DNA of 64,000 nucleotides from the NCBI GenBank assembly GCA_034670405.1, contig JAXDDX010000012.1:787001-851000 (forward strand). The letters run 5' to 3'. This DNA is from Hoplostethus atlanticus (taxonomy: Eukaryota > Chordata > Actinopteri > Trachichthyiformes > Trachichthyidae). This document shows, piece after piece, positions 63,200 to 64,000 of the stretch. The position numbers and the translations under genes are program-made. Below the pieces are notes generated by a model. That model made no database searches, had not been told where the DNA came from, and was given only the letters and a program-made list of their open reading frames with translations. How positions within the stretch are numbered: position 1 is the first letter of the stretch; each line of letters begins with the position of its first letter.

Positions 63200-63320
63200 T
63201 GCCCTTCCAGACCCGCAGCCAATCAACGTCAGCTCCCCCCTTCTTCCTCAGGAGGAAATTGATTGGTTCAGAGTGCGCAAGCCCTCATCCAATGAGGCGA
63301 ATGCGCAGAGGTGTCAGTTC
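63200..63320. promoter_or_regulatory. CCAAT-box cluster with NRF1-like sites
   Basis: Three CCAAT boxes lie close together: CCAAT at 63219-63223, inverted ATTGG at 63262-63266 and CCAAT at 63289-63293. AACGTCAGC (CRE-like half-site) follows the first, and TGCGCA words (near 63274 and 63302) resemble NRF1 half-sites. The spacing of 43 and 27 bp is typical of NF-Y-type promoters. It may be an internal promoter of pard3 or of a noncoding transcript; no TATA box was seen and no exon could be assigned. Confidence 0.35.
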
Positions 63321-64000
63321 TCACTTTGACCTGAGAGAGGCAGAGTCTCTTGTGAACGCCACATACTGTATCATGAACGCCGAGATGGTGTGAACCCCAA
63401 GAAGTGTTAGCTTAGTTTAATATAGTTTATCCTGCTGTTGTGTCTCTTGCCAATTCCTCCTCACAGGTTACAGTCTCTCTCCTTAAACTCTCGAAGAAAA
63501 TGCTTTTTTCGGAGGATGCGTCAAATTGCAGATTCTAGCGGTAAAGCGGTCTGGCAGAGCGGGGAAAGCGCTGACTGACACTACAGGTTGTGGATAATGA
63601 GTTCCGCGGGGAGGGAGGTGAACGGCAGGCGGTGGCTGCAGGCGGTGGGGAGGATGGGAGAACGTCCCGCACGCCTCTCTGGGGTTGTTGTCCCTGGAAA
63701 CCGGTAGCCGCGGCATCGCAACAATGCCGCGCGACAATTACGATGCCCCCCCGTTAATGCCGGTTAACGATCGGCAGGTCACAGTGTGATTTGGCAGAAA
63801 AAAAACAAACTCCATCTCTCTCTCTTTTTCTTTCTCTATCTCTCTCTCATTAGGTTTTTTACAAGGCGTCTGTGTGTTTCGCCCCAGGTAGATGCTTTAC
63901 TCACCACAGCAGCAGCAACAGCCAGCCGGCGAGGAGGACAGACAAATCCGACAGCCTTGCTCCTCTAACAAGGCGCTATTAAAATGACATGCCACTGTCA

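Larger units (their letters stand above)
51280..64000 (+). other. pard3: pard3 intron, at least 12.7 kb, open at window end
   Basis: It starts with GTAAGA and runs past the window end. It holds a purine-rich G-quadruplex-prone tract (54803-54950), a (TGGA)n run (56226-56260), the 25-bp minisatellite plus TTC-rich array (57106-58110), GT/CA microsatellite clusters at 61.0-62.0 kb and a CCAAT/CpG patch at 63.2 kb. I searched for the expected FGKHRKDDK-type exon and did not find it. Confidence 0.88.

Overview
This is vertebrate, almost certainly teleost, genomic DNA holding the middle of one protein-coding gene, pard3 (par-3 family cell polarity regulator), on the + strand. The teleost call rests on very dense, long (CA/GT)n and (CT/GA)n microsatellites, several dispersed elements that look like fish tRNA-derived SINEs and hAT-type MITEs, and a protein close to but distinct from mammalian PARD3. 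The paralogue is PARD3 rather than PARD3B, because the [12 protein letters not shown] aPKC-binding segment and the PDZ3 wording match PARD3. The species and the teleost paralogue (pard3aa or pard3ab type) cannot be settled from the window.

Eight consecutive internal coding exons are visible, and their splice phases join without a break: 2552-2740 and 3421-3591 (PDZ3), 15119-15266, 28695-28881, 40415-40563 (aPKC-binding CR3), 42837-42875 (a 39-nt microexon), 47811-48044 ([10 protein letters not shown] and [17 protein letters not shown] blocks) and 51045-51279 (Lys/Glu-rich segment ending GLGEMF). Together they give 1,352 nt, or 450 codons plus 2 nt, roughly human PARD3 residues 575-1010. The N-terminal oligomerisation domain, PDZ1 and PDZ2 lie upstream of base 1. 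The C-terminal coiled-coil part lies downstream of base 64000. No start codon, stop codon, promoter or polyadenylation site of the main transcript could be identified.

About 98% of the window is intron. It contains many microsatellites, three large tandem arrays (TGTCC-type pentamer at 27.4-27.7 kb, 29-bp GC-rich minisatellite at 30.7-31.7 kb, 25-bp minisatellite followed by a TTC-rich array at 57.1-58.1 kb), SINE and MITE relics, a perfect 46-bp inverted repeat at 36.2-36.3 kb, G-rich runs and a few CpG- or CCAAT-rich patches. The longest open reading frames (up to 375 aa) fall inside stop-free tandem repeats and are not genes.

No new multi-gene system is present. The points most worth following are a GC-AG intron inside PDZ3, a NAGNAG acceptor, replacement of the Rho-kinase site (human T833) by Val with Asp at the S837 position, polymorphism-prone CT microsatellites serving as polypyrimidine tracts at three acceptors, an exon set between two similar AT-rich repeat segments, and the perfect intronic hairpin.
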